NCBI GenBank assembly: GCA_000024525.1 | Contig: CP001769.1 | Coordinates: 1,116,001 to 1,180,000, forward strand | DNA from: Spirosoma linguale DSM 74 | GTDB lineage: Bacteria; Bacteroidota; Bacteroidia; Cytophagales; Spirosomataceae | Direction of reading: 5' to 3' | Length of the DNA: 64,000 bases | Shown: positions 17,400 to 24,635 of the stretch, piece after piece | Layout: every line of letters begins with the position of its first letter | Numbering within the stretch: the first letter of the stretch is position 1 | Position numbers and translations under genes: made by a program | Notes under the pieces: generated by a model | The model's input: only the letters and a program-made list of their open reading frames with translations | What the model was told of the DNA's origin: nothing | Databases searched by the model: none

Positions 17400-17722
17400 G
17401 ACCAGGCCGTGTTTGGAATGGCTTCCCACATCTGATTGCGCACCTGCCGGACTTCCTGCAATGCCCGATGGCCAGCTGCAGTAACCGAGTAAAGGCGTTT
17501 GCGTCGTCCGCCCCGTTCGGTGGTAACACCCCCTAACTCCGATTTTACAAGCCCTTTTTCGGCGAGACGGTTCAGGGCTGAGTGGACGGCACCCAGGTTC
17601 ACAGAGCGGTTCATTTGCCGCTCAATCTCCGTGACAACAGCCGCACCGTAGGCATCTCCTGACCGGATCGCCACTGCCAGCAATACCACTTCTTCAAACT
17701 CACCTAAGTAGGTTCCCTTCAT
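17396..17722 (-). CDS. PadR-family transcriptional regulator
   Basis: A 108-residue winged-helix regulator. It starts MKGTYLGEFEEVVLLAVAI, with YGAAVVTEIERQMNRSVNLGAVHSALNRLAEKGL as the helix-turn-helix and GGRRKRLYSVTAAGHRAL as the wing. Its stop overlaps the permease start (ATGA at 17396-17399). The upstream block at 17751-17766 and the dyads at 17829-17865 match the other PadR genes. It is likely to control its own operon; the ligand is unknown. Confidence 0.92.
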   Translation of the reverse strand: MKGTYLGEFEEVVLLAVAIRSGDAYGAAVVTEIERQMNRSVNLGAVHSALNRLAEKGLVKSELGGVTTERGGRRKRLYSVTAAGHRALQEVRQVRNQMWEAIPNTAWS

Positions 17723-17750
17723 GGTCGTTCATTAGTTGTGTATATGTATA

Positions 17751-17766
17751 ACAAATGCCCGGCCAA
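17751..17766 (-). promoter_or_regulatory. Conserved block upstream of PadR (promoter/operator candidate)
   Basis: The coding strand reads TTGGCCGGGCATTTGT, 29 bp before the start, followed by TTTGT-TAT-ACATA (4 of 5 dyad pairs). It has the same position and core as the blocks before the PadR genes at 4925, 24420 and 33075. Confidence 0.65.
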
Positions 17767-17812
17767 ACAGCAAAAAGTGCCATCTTGGTTAGAAATGGCA
17801 CTTTTTGCTGTT
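17766..17812 (-). terminator. Intrinsic terminator of the HxlR gene
   Basis: Perfect 18-bp arms (17766-17783 and 17795-17812) containing A5/T5 tracts, with an 11-nt loop. It lies 60 bp beyond the HxlR stop and upstream of the PadR block, so it should insulate PadR from HxlR transcription. Confidence 0.8.
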
Positions 17813-17828
17813 ACGAAGATTGGTAAGT

Positions 17829-17865
17829 TGTCCGTTTCTGGACACCGGCTGTACGCATCTGGACA
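17829..17865. promoter_or_regulatory. Tandem dyad pair upstream of PadR operon
   Basis: TGTCCGTTTCTGGACA (17829-17844) and TGTACGCATCTGGACA (17850-17865), 21 bp apart and 107 bp before the PadR start. It lies between the HxlR stop codon and the HxlR terminator. Same arrangement as the other PadR operons. Confidence 0.7.
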
Positions 17866-17872
17866 TCGATTT

Positions 17873-18277
17873 TTAGCCGACAGCTTTGCTTTTCCCCAGT
17901 ATCCGGGCGCGGTGCTGAATGCCCCAGTCGCGTAAGGCTTCGATAATGCTATTTAGCGACTGGCTGTATTCAGTCAGTTCATATTCGACCGTAACGGGTA
18001 TGGTGGCGTAGACACGCCGAACGGCAAATTCATTCATCTCCAGTTCTTTTAGTTCTTTGCTGAGGACTTTGGCCGTTATACCTTTTACCAGTCGCTGCAA
18101 TTCGCCGAAGCGTTTGGGGCCAGCGCTCAACGAAACGATAATCGGGAGCTTCCACTTACCGCTCAGGACATAGAGGGCGTCCTGAACAGCCTGTGCGCTC
18201 TGTGTACATTCGGCTGCGGAATGGATGGGACGTATACCATTGACAGGAGGAGGGGTTACTTCAAGGGTTGTGCTCAT
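17873..18277 (-). CDS. HxlR-family transcriptional regulator
   Basis: A 134-residue winged-helix protein. ALYVLSGKWKLPIIVSL is followed by RFGELQRLVKGITAKVLSKELKELEMNEFAVRR and VEYELTEYSQSL, the HxlR signature. Cys24 (AAECTQS) sits where redox- or electrophile-sensing HxlR proteins carry their reactive cysteine. It is divergent from a DoxX-family membrane protein at 18432, and the space between holds a tandem 18-bp repeat that is a good operator candidate. HxlR proteins commonly repress a divergent oxidoreductase or membrane gene. The inducing signal is unknown. Confidence 0.92.
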   Translation of the reverse strand: MSTTLEVTPPPVNGIRPIHSAAECTQSAQAVQDALYVLSGKWKLPIIVSLSAGPKRFGELQRLVKGITAKVLSKELKELEMNEFAVRRVYATIPVTVEYELTEYSQSLNSIIEALRDWGIQHRARILGKSKAVG

Positions 18278-18314
18278 GAATTAAAGATAACAGGCTGGTT
18301 TCAGAAGGCCATGA

Positions 18315-18350
18315 AGTATCCTAAAGTATAGTGGTATCCTTTGGTATACT
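18315..18350. promoter_or_regulatory. Tandem 18-bp operator candidate for HxlR
   Basis: AGTATCCTAAAGTATAGT and GGTATCCTTTGGTATACT lie end to end, sharing GTATCCTnnnGTATA at the same phase. They sit between the divergent HxlR and DoxX genes and upstream of the DoxX -7 box at 18377. Confidence 0.6.
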
Positions 18351-18376
18351 GCTTACCAATAGATAGTGTGTTTGTG

Positions 18377-18384
18377 TAGGTTTG
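18377..18384 (+). promoter_or_regulatory. -7 promoter box of the DoxX-family gene
   Basis: TAGGTTTG matches the Bacteroidota TAnnTTTG consensus exactly, 47 bp before the start codon. No clear -33 TTG is visible, which fits regulated expression from the adjacent HxlR repeats. Confidence 0.5.
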
Positions 18385-18431
18385 CTTCACGAAACGTAGC
18401 CACCAACGGTTGCTGTAAATTGTACATCAAG

Positions 18432-18794
18432 ATGAATTCAAAAGTAATGCGTATTGTAACCATCGTTTTCACCGTTCTGGCTGCTGGCATGGCCATCATG
18501 AGTGGCGTTATGAAACTAACCCAATCGAAAGAAGTAATCGATACGCTCACGAAAGCAGGGGTGGGAGACAAGGCCATTACCTTGGGCCTGATGGAAATTG
18601 GCTTTGCTGCTCTATTTATTTATCCCAAAACGATGAAGCTGGGCTTTATTTTACTGTCCTGTTACTTTGCCGGGGCACTCGCCACTGAGCTATCGCATGG
18701 AGCACCCCTCAATGCATTCATGCCCCTTGTCCTGATCTGGATTGCCGCTTTCCTGCGCGATAGAACGATCTTCTTGCCTGCGTCGGTAAAGTAG
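18432..18794 (+). CDS. DoxX-like small integral membrane protein
   Basis: A 120-residue protein with four predicted membrane segments (VTIVFTVLAAGMAIMSGVMKL, LGLMEIGFAALFIYP, GFILLSCYFAGALATEL and FMPLVLIWIAAFL). Layout and length fit the DoxX/DoxX-like family. ATG 18432 is preferred over a codon at 18366, which would precede the promoter box. The residues SHGAP before the last helix are typical. Family members associate with respiratory or thiol-redox functions in some bacteria, but the role here is not known. It is divergent from, and probably regulated by, HxlR. Confidence 0.85.
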   Translation: MNSKVMRIVTIVFTVLAAGMAIMSGVMKLTQSKEVIDTLTKAGVGDKAITLGLMEIGFAALFIYPKTMKLGFILLSCYFAGALATELSHGAPLNAFMPLVLIWIAAFLRDRTIFLPASVK

Positions 18795-18809
18795 TGGAGT
18801 GGTGATTGG

Positions 18810-18900
18810 TGGAGTGAGTGCAGTACAGACCGGGACGGTCGGTTAAGTGGCCGATTAAACGTACTTGGCGACCGGGACTGCACTTATTCTACTCACTCCA
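18810..18900. terminator. Inverted repeat between convergent genes
   Basis: TGGAGTGAGT (18810-18819) pairs with 18891-18900 and GTGCAGT (18818-18824) with 18877-18883, forming an imperfect long stem. It separates the DoxX gene from the convergent permease at 18918 and could end both transcripts. Confidence 0.5.
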
Positions 18901-18917
18901 CTCATTTCACCATTTTA

Positions 18918-21326
18918 CTATTCACTACGCAAACTCTTCACCGGGTTCATCAGAGCCGCTTTGATGCTTTGGGAACTGACGATCAGGCCGATGAGTAATA
19001 GAAAGAACAGACTAATGAAACCAAATGAGAACAGGCTGACGTCGATGTGATAGGCGAAAGTCTGCAACCAATGCTCCATAAGCAGATAGGCTATGGGGCA
19101 TGCAACCAGCATTGCGATAAGCCATGCCCGTAGGAACTCCTTCATAAACAACAGGACAATCCCTGGCACACTCGCGCCCAGTACTTTACGAATACTCATT
19201 TCCTTCATTCGCCGAGCCAAGCTCAGGGAAACCATCGCCAGAATACCCAACACAACGATGAGCATAGCTAGAAGGGTAGCCGTCTGTGAAGCTTTTTTTA
19301 GTTGAATTTCGGCTTGATACAATTGCTGCAATGCTTCGTCCGTAAACGAATACTCGAAAGGCGCGTCAGGGAGCAGCTCGTGGAATCGCTTCTCGATACT
19401 GACCAAAGAGCTGGGTAAATCGCCGGAGCTAAGTTTAACCGAAAAGTAAGCAAACAGATAACCGGCTCCATTGATATGGCCGATGGCAGTGGGCATAATC
19501 TTTTCCTTCATTGAGCGAAAACTAAAATCCTTCGTTACGCCAATAATGGTTATGGGACTTCGATAACCCTGAATATAGACCTGTCGTCCAACAGCCACTT
19601 CCGGGTTGTGGTAGCCCAATGCCTTCACGGCTGATTCATTTAGAACGAGTTTGTTTTCCTGCTCTGCCCGCGCCGAAGACGTATAAAACCGACCGGCAAG
19701 TAGTGGTATCTGGTATGTTCGAACAAAATTTTCGTCGGTTTGGAGGATGGATGTCGACATGGCTTCGGTAGAATCTTCTTCAACCGCATACATGTGCAGG
19801 TCGTAGGCCGGACCACCTTTGAGGCTCGAAGAGGAAATACTTATGTCTTTTACGACGGGCAATCGGGCCAATTCGTTCCGAACGGCTTCTATGCTAGCTA
19901 CGCCCTGCGGTGTCCAGTCACGGGGTATGGATAGTAGTACAATCGACTCTTTATTGTAGCCTAAGTCTTTGTCAAATAAATAGGTGACCTGTTGGGAGAC
20001 AATTACGGCTCCGCAACACACAAGCAGCGCAATGGAAAACTGAGCCGTTATTAGTAACCGCCTGAAGACGATCCCCTCTTTTACTGATTTCCATTTACCT
20101 TTCAAGGAATCGACCGACGGTAAAGAGGATAGGATAAGTGCCGGATAGAGTCCGGCTAATAGTCCAATCAGGAGAGTCGACAAGCCAAGTACAGGTAGAA
20201 AATAAGGCGATACAGTCCATAGCGAGTCGATTCTTCTGCCGACTATATCGCTGAATGAAGATCGGAATAACTCGTAAAAAAGCAGTGATATGATCATCGA
20301 CAGCATCGCTATTATGGTCGACTCGGCCAAAAACTGGACGATCAATTGCTGCTTTTGACCCCCCAATGATTTTCGTATGCCAATCTCTTTGATGCGTGAG
20401 CTTGAGTTAGCCACTGCGCTATTGACGAAATTGACGATAGCCATTAATAGGATAAACAGAGCTATTCCCGACAGCGTATAGATCGTTTTCCGGACAATGC
20501 CCTTGTTAAAATCGCGATAGTAATCTTTTAGTGGCGTAAGGTAGGGCTGAAGATTTTTACGAGCGGTTTTTGGGGCGTAGGTGGTCAGAATTTGCTCCAT
20601 TGGCTGCTGTATATCTTCCTGACTTATGCCTTCTTTTAACTCGATGTAGTTGGCTATATTCCAGGTCATCCAGCCATCTGCATCCGTGCGACCCTGCAAA
20701 CTATTGAAGGGGATGAAGACATTTACCGGCAAATCCCACAGGTAGGTAACCGAGTTTTTAGGCAGACTTTTCAATACTCCGGTCACTACAAATTCCTGCT
20801 TACTGCCTGTATAATTGCTCAGATTCAGCACTTGCCCAAGTACATCCGTTTTACCAAAATACTTGATGGCGTTTTCTTCCGTAATCACCACTGAATTTGG
20901 CGCCTTGAGGGCTGTTCGGGCATTCCCATACAGCATGGTAAACCCAAACATGGATATCATGGTTGAGTCACCCGCTTGGGCTACCTCCCGAACAAAGTGT
21001 TTATTGCCGCTGGATATGGCGGTCGTGAGTACGTCGAACCGGTAATAATTAGCGACTAAGCCAGGGTATTTTTCTTTCAGCGTTTTACCCAGCGGGGCCA
21101 CCGTTACATCTTCGTAGCCTAAGCCGGGCTGTTTCCATTTACTGCGGATGATGTATTGATAAGGGGCATTGCGTAGTCCGTTATTAACCTGTAATTCGCT
21201 CCAGACGTAACTGCCAATGAGCCCGGTAAACGTCATACCAACGGCTAGACCAATGATGTTGAGCAGGGCATAGAACTTGTGCCGAAGCAGATTCCTGATC
21301 GCAATTTTAAGGTAGTTCTGGAACAT
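18918..21326 (-). CDS. FtsX/MacB-type orphan permease, no prefix domain (divergent)
   Basis: An 802-residue protein starting MFQNYLKIAIRNLLRHKFY. TM1 carries LNIIGLAVGMTFTGLIGSYV. The first FtsX block has SSSRIKEIGIRKSLGG and the C-terminal block RRMKEMSIRKVLGAS. The last helices (SLFSFGFISLFFLLLIGLIV) differ clearly from the other paralogues, making it the most divergent member. The extreme C-terminus (SSQSIKAALMNPVKSLRSE) is, by contrast, encoded by a 42-bp stretch identical to the end of the neighbouring permease at 21410, consistent with gene conversion. It begins 83 bp after that neighbour, probably in the same PadR-led operon. It lacks a prefix and an ATPase partner. Confidence 0.91.
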   Translation of the reverse strand: MFQNYLKIAIRNLLRHKFYALLNIIGLAVGMTFTGLIGSYVWSELQVNNGLRNAPYQYIIRSKWKQPGLGYEDVTVAPLGKTLKEKYPGLVANYYRFDVLTTAISSGNKHFVREVAQAGDSTMISMFGFTMLYGNARTALKAPNSVVITEENAIKYFGKTDVLGQVLNLSNYTGSKQEFVVTGVLKSLPKNSVTYLWDLPVNVFIPFNSLQGRTDADGWMTWNIANYIELKEGISQEDIQQPMEQILTTYAPKTARKNLQPYLTPLKDYYRDFNKGIVRKTIYTLSGIALFILLMAIVNFVNSAVANSSSRIKEIGIRKSLGGQKQQLIVQFLAESTIIAMLSMIISLLFYELFRSSFSDIVGRRIDSLWTVSPYFLPVLGLSTLLIGLLAGLYPALILSSLPSVDSLKGKWKSVKEGIVFRRLLITAQFSIALLVCCGAVIVSQQVTYLFDKDLGYNKESIVLLSIPRDWTPQGVASIEAVRNELARLPVVKDISISSSSLKGGPAYDLHMYAVEEDSTEAMSTSILQTDENFVRTYQIPLLAGRFYTSSARAEQENKLVLNESAVKALGYHNPEVAVGRQVYIQGYRSPITIIGVTKDFSFRSMKEKIMPTAIGHINGAGYLFAYFSVKLSSGDLPSSLVSIEKRFHELLPDAPFEYSFTDEALQQLYQAEIQLKKASQTATLLAMLIVVLGILAMVSLSLARRMKEMSIRKVLGASVPGIVLLFMKEFLRAWLIAMLVACPIAYLLMEHWLQTFAYHIDVSLFSFGFISLFFLLLIGLIVSSQSIKAALMNPVKSLRSE

Positions 21327-21409
21327 GGTCTATCCGTAGGTTAGTCGGACAGAAAGGTAGCTAAAATGCTTATAGACAAGTTGTTAATAATTGTTAAGAT
21401 TAGCTGTAG

Positions 21410-24085
21410 TTACTCGCTTCTCAACGATTTTACCGGGTTCATCAGAGCCGCTTTGATGCTTTGGGAACTGACGGTAAGCAGGGCGATTGCCGTGGTCAGG
21501 CCACCAGCCAGGGCAAATACCCACCACGAGATGTCGATCTTATAGGCGAAGTCCTGAAGCCACTTATGCATAGCCCACCACGCTAGGGGAGAGCCAATAA
21601 ACAAGGCAATAATAATTAGCCTGAGGAAGTCTGCCGAAAGCAGTGTAACGATACTGGCAACGGATGCGCCCAGCACTTTCCGAACGCCAATCTCTTTGGT
21701 GCGTTGCTCGGCTGTGAAGGCGGCTAGTCCAAACAGTCCTAAACAGGCAATGAACAGGGCGAAACCCGTAAAAACGCTGAATAAACTAGCCAGCCGGACC
21801 TCTGATTTGTAAATGTTATTGAATGTTTGATCCAGAAAATAATACTCAAACGGCTTCTCAACGTTGATTTGATGATAGGCCGTTTCAATGCGTCCGACCG
21901 TTTGTTGTAAATCAGCGCTGGGTTGAATACGAATGTACAGACTACCCCCTAACGTAGCCATGGCACTGGCGGTATCTTTGGCAACGAAGAGCGCCAGCGG
22001 TTCGTTGGAGTCGTTGATGTTCGTAAAATAGAAATTACGCATCACGCCGACTACTTCACTCTTCTCCGAGCCAAACGACAGCCGCTGGCCCAGTGGCTGC
22101 TTGCCGAATCCCATTGTTCGAACGGCTATTTCATTCAGGACAACCGTATTGGGAGCCGCCAAGCGCGTTGGATCAGGTTTACTTTTCCAGGGAATCTGGA
22201 GGGTTTCGGCAAATTGATCGTCTACGGATAAAACATGGATGCTGATATCTTTCTTCGTTGTCGGCGATTGTGTGAAAAAGATGCTGCCTCCTTCTTTGTA
22301 GAGTACCGACGATGCAGCCGCTACCCGCTCCACACCGGGTATTTGCCTGAGGTCGTGTTTCAACACACTATATTGTTGGGTAAGGGAGGCATCTACTGGC
22401 AGAACGAGGACGCGGTCTTTGTACAACCCTAATTTCCGGTTTTGCAGGTGCTGTACCTGCTGGTAAATCAGAATACTACAGCCAATCAAACCAATCGATA
22501 CCGTAAACTGAATAACCGTGAAAACCCGGCGAACAGCGGGGCCGCCTTTACCGGTTGTCAGATTGCCTTTCAGCACATTGACGGGACTAAAAGAGGATAG
22601 CAACACCGCCGGGTAGCTTCCCGACAGCAGGACACAGACAATCAGCAGGCTAAGAGCTGCCAGCCCGAACGTAGGACTGTATAGAAATGACGGGTCAATA
22701 TCGAGTTGCAGGAGTTGATAGAATGGTGGCCGAAGTACCTTAACCAGCACCAGCGCCAACAGAAAGGCCAGCCCTGTTATCAGCATCGACTCACCATAAA
22801 ATTGACCCGCGAGTTCGCTTCGGCCCGCGCCCATCACTTTCCTGACACCCACCTCACGGGCGCGCTGGGTAGCGCGGGCGGTGGTTAAGCTCATGTAGTT
22901 GATTAACGCCAGCAGTAGAATGAGAGCCGCAATGCCCAGGAAGATATTCAGGTAGCGCGAATTGGCCGTATCGCCGAAATTCATACCCAAATGAACACTC
23001 GTTAGCGGGTCGATAATATATCGGGTTCCCTGCATATCACCACCTCCGGATGCCTTGACCAATCCAGGCAGTGTGCGAAGTATACCGGCTGTATCGGCTG
23101 GCGAGTTAAGTAGAAAGTAGGTTCGAAATGATCCACCCTGTACACGCTGATTCATTAAGGCCACCTCATCGTCTTTGATGAATTGATTTTGTATTCGTTC
23201 AATAGCCGGGTGACTCTTAAGGGAAGCGACAAAATCGAATTGTACGGTCGAGTTCGACGGTGGGTTCTTCAGTACACCCGTTACCTCAAACTTAAGCTTA
23301 TTATTGTAGGTAATCGTTTTGCCAACGGGATCTTCGTGGCCGAAGTAACGTTCGGCGGTACGCTCTGTCAATAGAACGGTCATTGGTCGAAGGAGTGCCG
23401 TTTGGGTTGATCCCTCAACCAGTGGGAAGGAGAAAACGGCAAGAAATGACGGATCGGCCAGAATGAATTTATCTTCAAAAAACTTACGTTCCGGACTGGT
23501 TTTGATCACGACCCGTCCCGGGGTTGTGGCAATACGAACCACATCCATCACACCGGCATTCGCTTCCTGAACAGCCGGTCCAAACCGAGCTGACACCCGA
23601 TCGCTTTGAATTTCCTGCTCACCAAATTTCATTTTAGCGTAAACCCGGAAAATCTGGTCGGCATTGGCGTGGAAGTGATCGTAGGTTCGTTCATGAACCA
23701 CAAACAGCAGAATAAGCAGACTGACCGCTATTCCCAGCGCCAGCCCACCGATGTTGATAAACGAATACGTTCTGTGCTTGACGAGGTTTCTGAAGGCGAT
23801 AGTGAAATAGTTTCGGAACATAGCTGCGTGTAGAAAAGAAGTTGAGGAGTAGTCTGAAGATTTATGATCTCTGGAAAAAAGCCAGTTGGCAAGAGAGAGT
23901 TTAACGAACCCCAGCACATCCCGCCAGTAGCGCCAGCGGGCTCGCCGTTCGCCAATACGCTCGACCTGCCAGGCGAACTCTTCGTGCAAATCGCCTTGTA
24001 GGGATTCGAGCAGATGAGGAGCCACGAACCATTCGAGTAGTCGGTCGGCCAGGCGGGGTGGTCCGACGTTTCGGGGCGTTGTCAT
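21410..24085 (-). CDS. FtsX/MacB-type orphan permease with prefix domain
   Basis: An 891-residue protein. Prefix domain at residues ~8-70 (PPRLADRLLEWFVAPHLLE, LQGDLHEEFAWQVERIGER, RARWRYWRDVLGFVKLSL). The permease part starts at MFRNYFTIAFRNLVKHRTY, with TM1 NIGGLALGIAVSLLILLFVV. The first FtsX block has RATQRAREVGVRKVMGAG and the C-terminal block RTKEIGVRKVLGAS, ending NPVKSLRSE. ATG 24085 overlaps the PadR stop as ATGA, so translation is probably coupled and the start is secure; an upstream codon at 24127 lies inside PadR. The permease at 18918 follows after 83 bp. Substrate unknown, no ATPase nearby. Confidence 0.92.
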   Translation of the reverse strand: MTTPRNVGPPRLADRLLEWFVAPHLLESLQGDLHEEFAWQVERIGERRARWRYWRDVLGFVKLSLANWLFSRDHKSSDYSSTSFLHAAMFRNYFTIAFRNLVKHRTYSFINIGGLALGIAVSLLILLFVVHERTYDHFHANADQIFRVYAKMKFGEQEIQSDRVSARFGPAVQEANAGVMDVVRIATTPGRVVIKTSPERKFFEDKFILADPSFLAVFSFPLVEGSTQTALLRPMTVLLTERTAERYFGHEDPVGKTITYNNKLKFEVTGVLKNPPSNSTVQFDFVASLKSHPAIERIQNQFIKDDEVALMNQRVQGGSFRTYFLLNSPADTAGILRTLPGLVKASGGGDMQGTRYIIDPLTSVHLGMNFGDTANSRYLNIFLGIAALILLLALINYMSLTTARATQRAREVGVRKVMGAGRSELAGQFYGESMLITGLAFLLALVLVKVLRPPFYQLLQLDIDPSFLYSPTFGLAALSLLIVCVLLSGSYPAVLLSSFSPVNVLKGNLTTGKGGPAVRRVFTVIQFTVSIGLIGCSILIYQQVQHLQNRKLGLYKDRVLVLPVDASLTQQYSVLKHDLRQIPGVERVAAASSVLYKEGGSIFFTQSPTTKKDISIHVLSVDDQFAETLQIPWKSKPDPTRLAAPNTVVLNEIAVRTMGFGKQPLGQRLSFGSEKSEVVGVMRNFYFTNINDSNEPLALFVAKDTASAMATLGGSLYIRIQPSADLQQTVGRIETAYHQINVEKPFEYYFLDQTFNNIYKSEVRLASLFSVFTGFALFIACLGLFGLAAFTAEQRTKEIGVRKVLGASVASIVTLLSADFLRLIIIALFIGSPLAWWAMHKWLQDFAYKIDISWWVFALAGGLTTAIALLTVSSQSIKAALMNPVKSLRSE

Positions 24086-24420
24086 AAGCTGGTCACGGGT
24101 TTGAATGGGTTGACAAGGCGGCTCCACAGACTAACCCGAACTTCCTGAATTTCCTGCAACGTCCGCCGACCGTATGCGGTAACGGTAAACAGTCGTTTCC
24201 GTCGACCACCACGTTCGGCAGTCGGCTCACCCATTTCGGATTTCACCATGCCTTTATCTTCCAACCGTTGTAAGGCAGCATGAATCTGGTTCAGGCGTAC
24301 CGAACGACCGGTTTGCTCAATGATCTCGTGCGTGAGGGCTACGCCATACGCCTGCCCCTCCATCACGGCTACCGTAAGCAGTACAATCTCTTCAAACTCG
24401 CCCAGGTAGGTCCGTTTCAT
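24082..24420 (-). CDS. PadR-family transcriptional regulator
   Basis: A 112-residue winged-helix regulator. It starts MKRTYLGEFEEIVLLTVAVM, with YGVALTHEIIEQTGRSVRLNQIHAALQRLEDKGM and GGRRKRLFTVTAYGRRTL. It is translationally coupled to the next permease (ATGA at 24082-24085). Upstream it has the conserved block (24449-24464), the terminator of the preceding operon (24470-24503) and tandem dyads (24526-24562). Likely an autoregulated local repressor; the ligand is unknown. Confidence 0.92.
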   Translation of the reverse strand: MKRTYLGEFEEIVLLTVAVMEGQAYGVALTHEIIEQTGRSVRLNQIHAALQRLEDKGMVKSEMGEPTAERGGRRKRLFTVTAYGRRTLQEIQEVRVSLWSRLVNPFKPVTSL

Positions 24421-24448
24421 AGTGGTTTATTAGTTCTATTTTTGCTGA

Positions 24449-24464
24449 GCAAATGCCTTGCCAT
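24449..24464 (-). promoter_or_regulatory. Conserved block upstream of PadR (promoter/operator candidate)
   Basis: The coding strand reads ATGGCAAGGCATTTGC, 29 bp before the start. It continues as TTTGC-TCA-GCAAA, a perfect dyad in which C and G replace the T and A of the other copies in both arms. This paired change supports a protein-binding dyad. Confidence 0.68.
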
Positions 24465-24469
24465 AACAA

Positions 24470-24503
24470 AAAAAGCCCTCTGAGACTTCTTCGAGGGCTT
24501 TTT
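24470..24503 (-). terminator. Intrinsic terminator of the preceding permease operon
   Basis: Arms AAAAAGCCCTC and GAGGGCTTTTT around a 12-nt loop. On the minus strand a T7 run follows. It lies beyond the stop codon at 24636 and before the next PadR promoter region. Confidence 0.8.
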
Positions 24504-24525
24504 AGAAAACATAGATTGGTAATTC

Positions 24526-24562
24526 TGTCCATATTCGGACAAAAGTTGTACGGTATGGGACG
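24526..24562. promoter_or_regulatory. Tandem dyad pair upstream of PadR operon
   Basis: TGTCCATATTCGGACA (24526-24541) and TGTACGGTATGGGACG (24547-24562), 21 bp apart and 106 bp before the PadR start. The first copy is near-perfect; the second has a degenerate right arm. It lies between the stop codon of the upstream operon and its terminator. Confidence 0.68.
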
Positions 24563-24635
24563 GCGTTTACCCCCCATCCTGTTTTAGGAGGGGGTTGGGC
24601 CGGGCGGCCGGTGCCGGTGGTAAAAACGATGGTCT

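Noticed and set aside
21346..21351. CGGACA half-site upstream of the permease at 18918 as a further dyad element
   Set aside because: Only one half-site is visible, with no partner at 20-21 bp and the wrong distance from the start codon.
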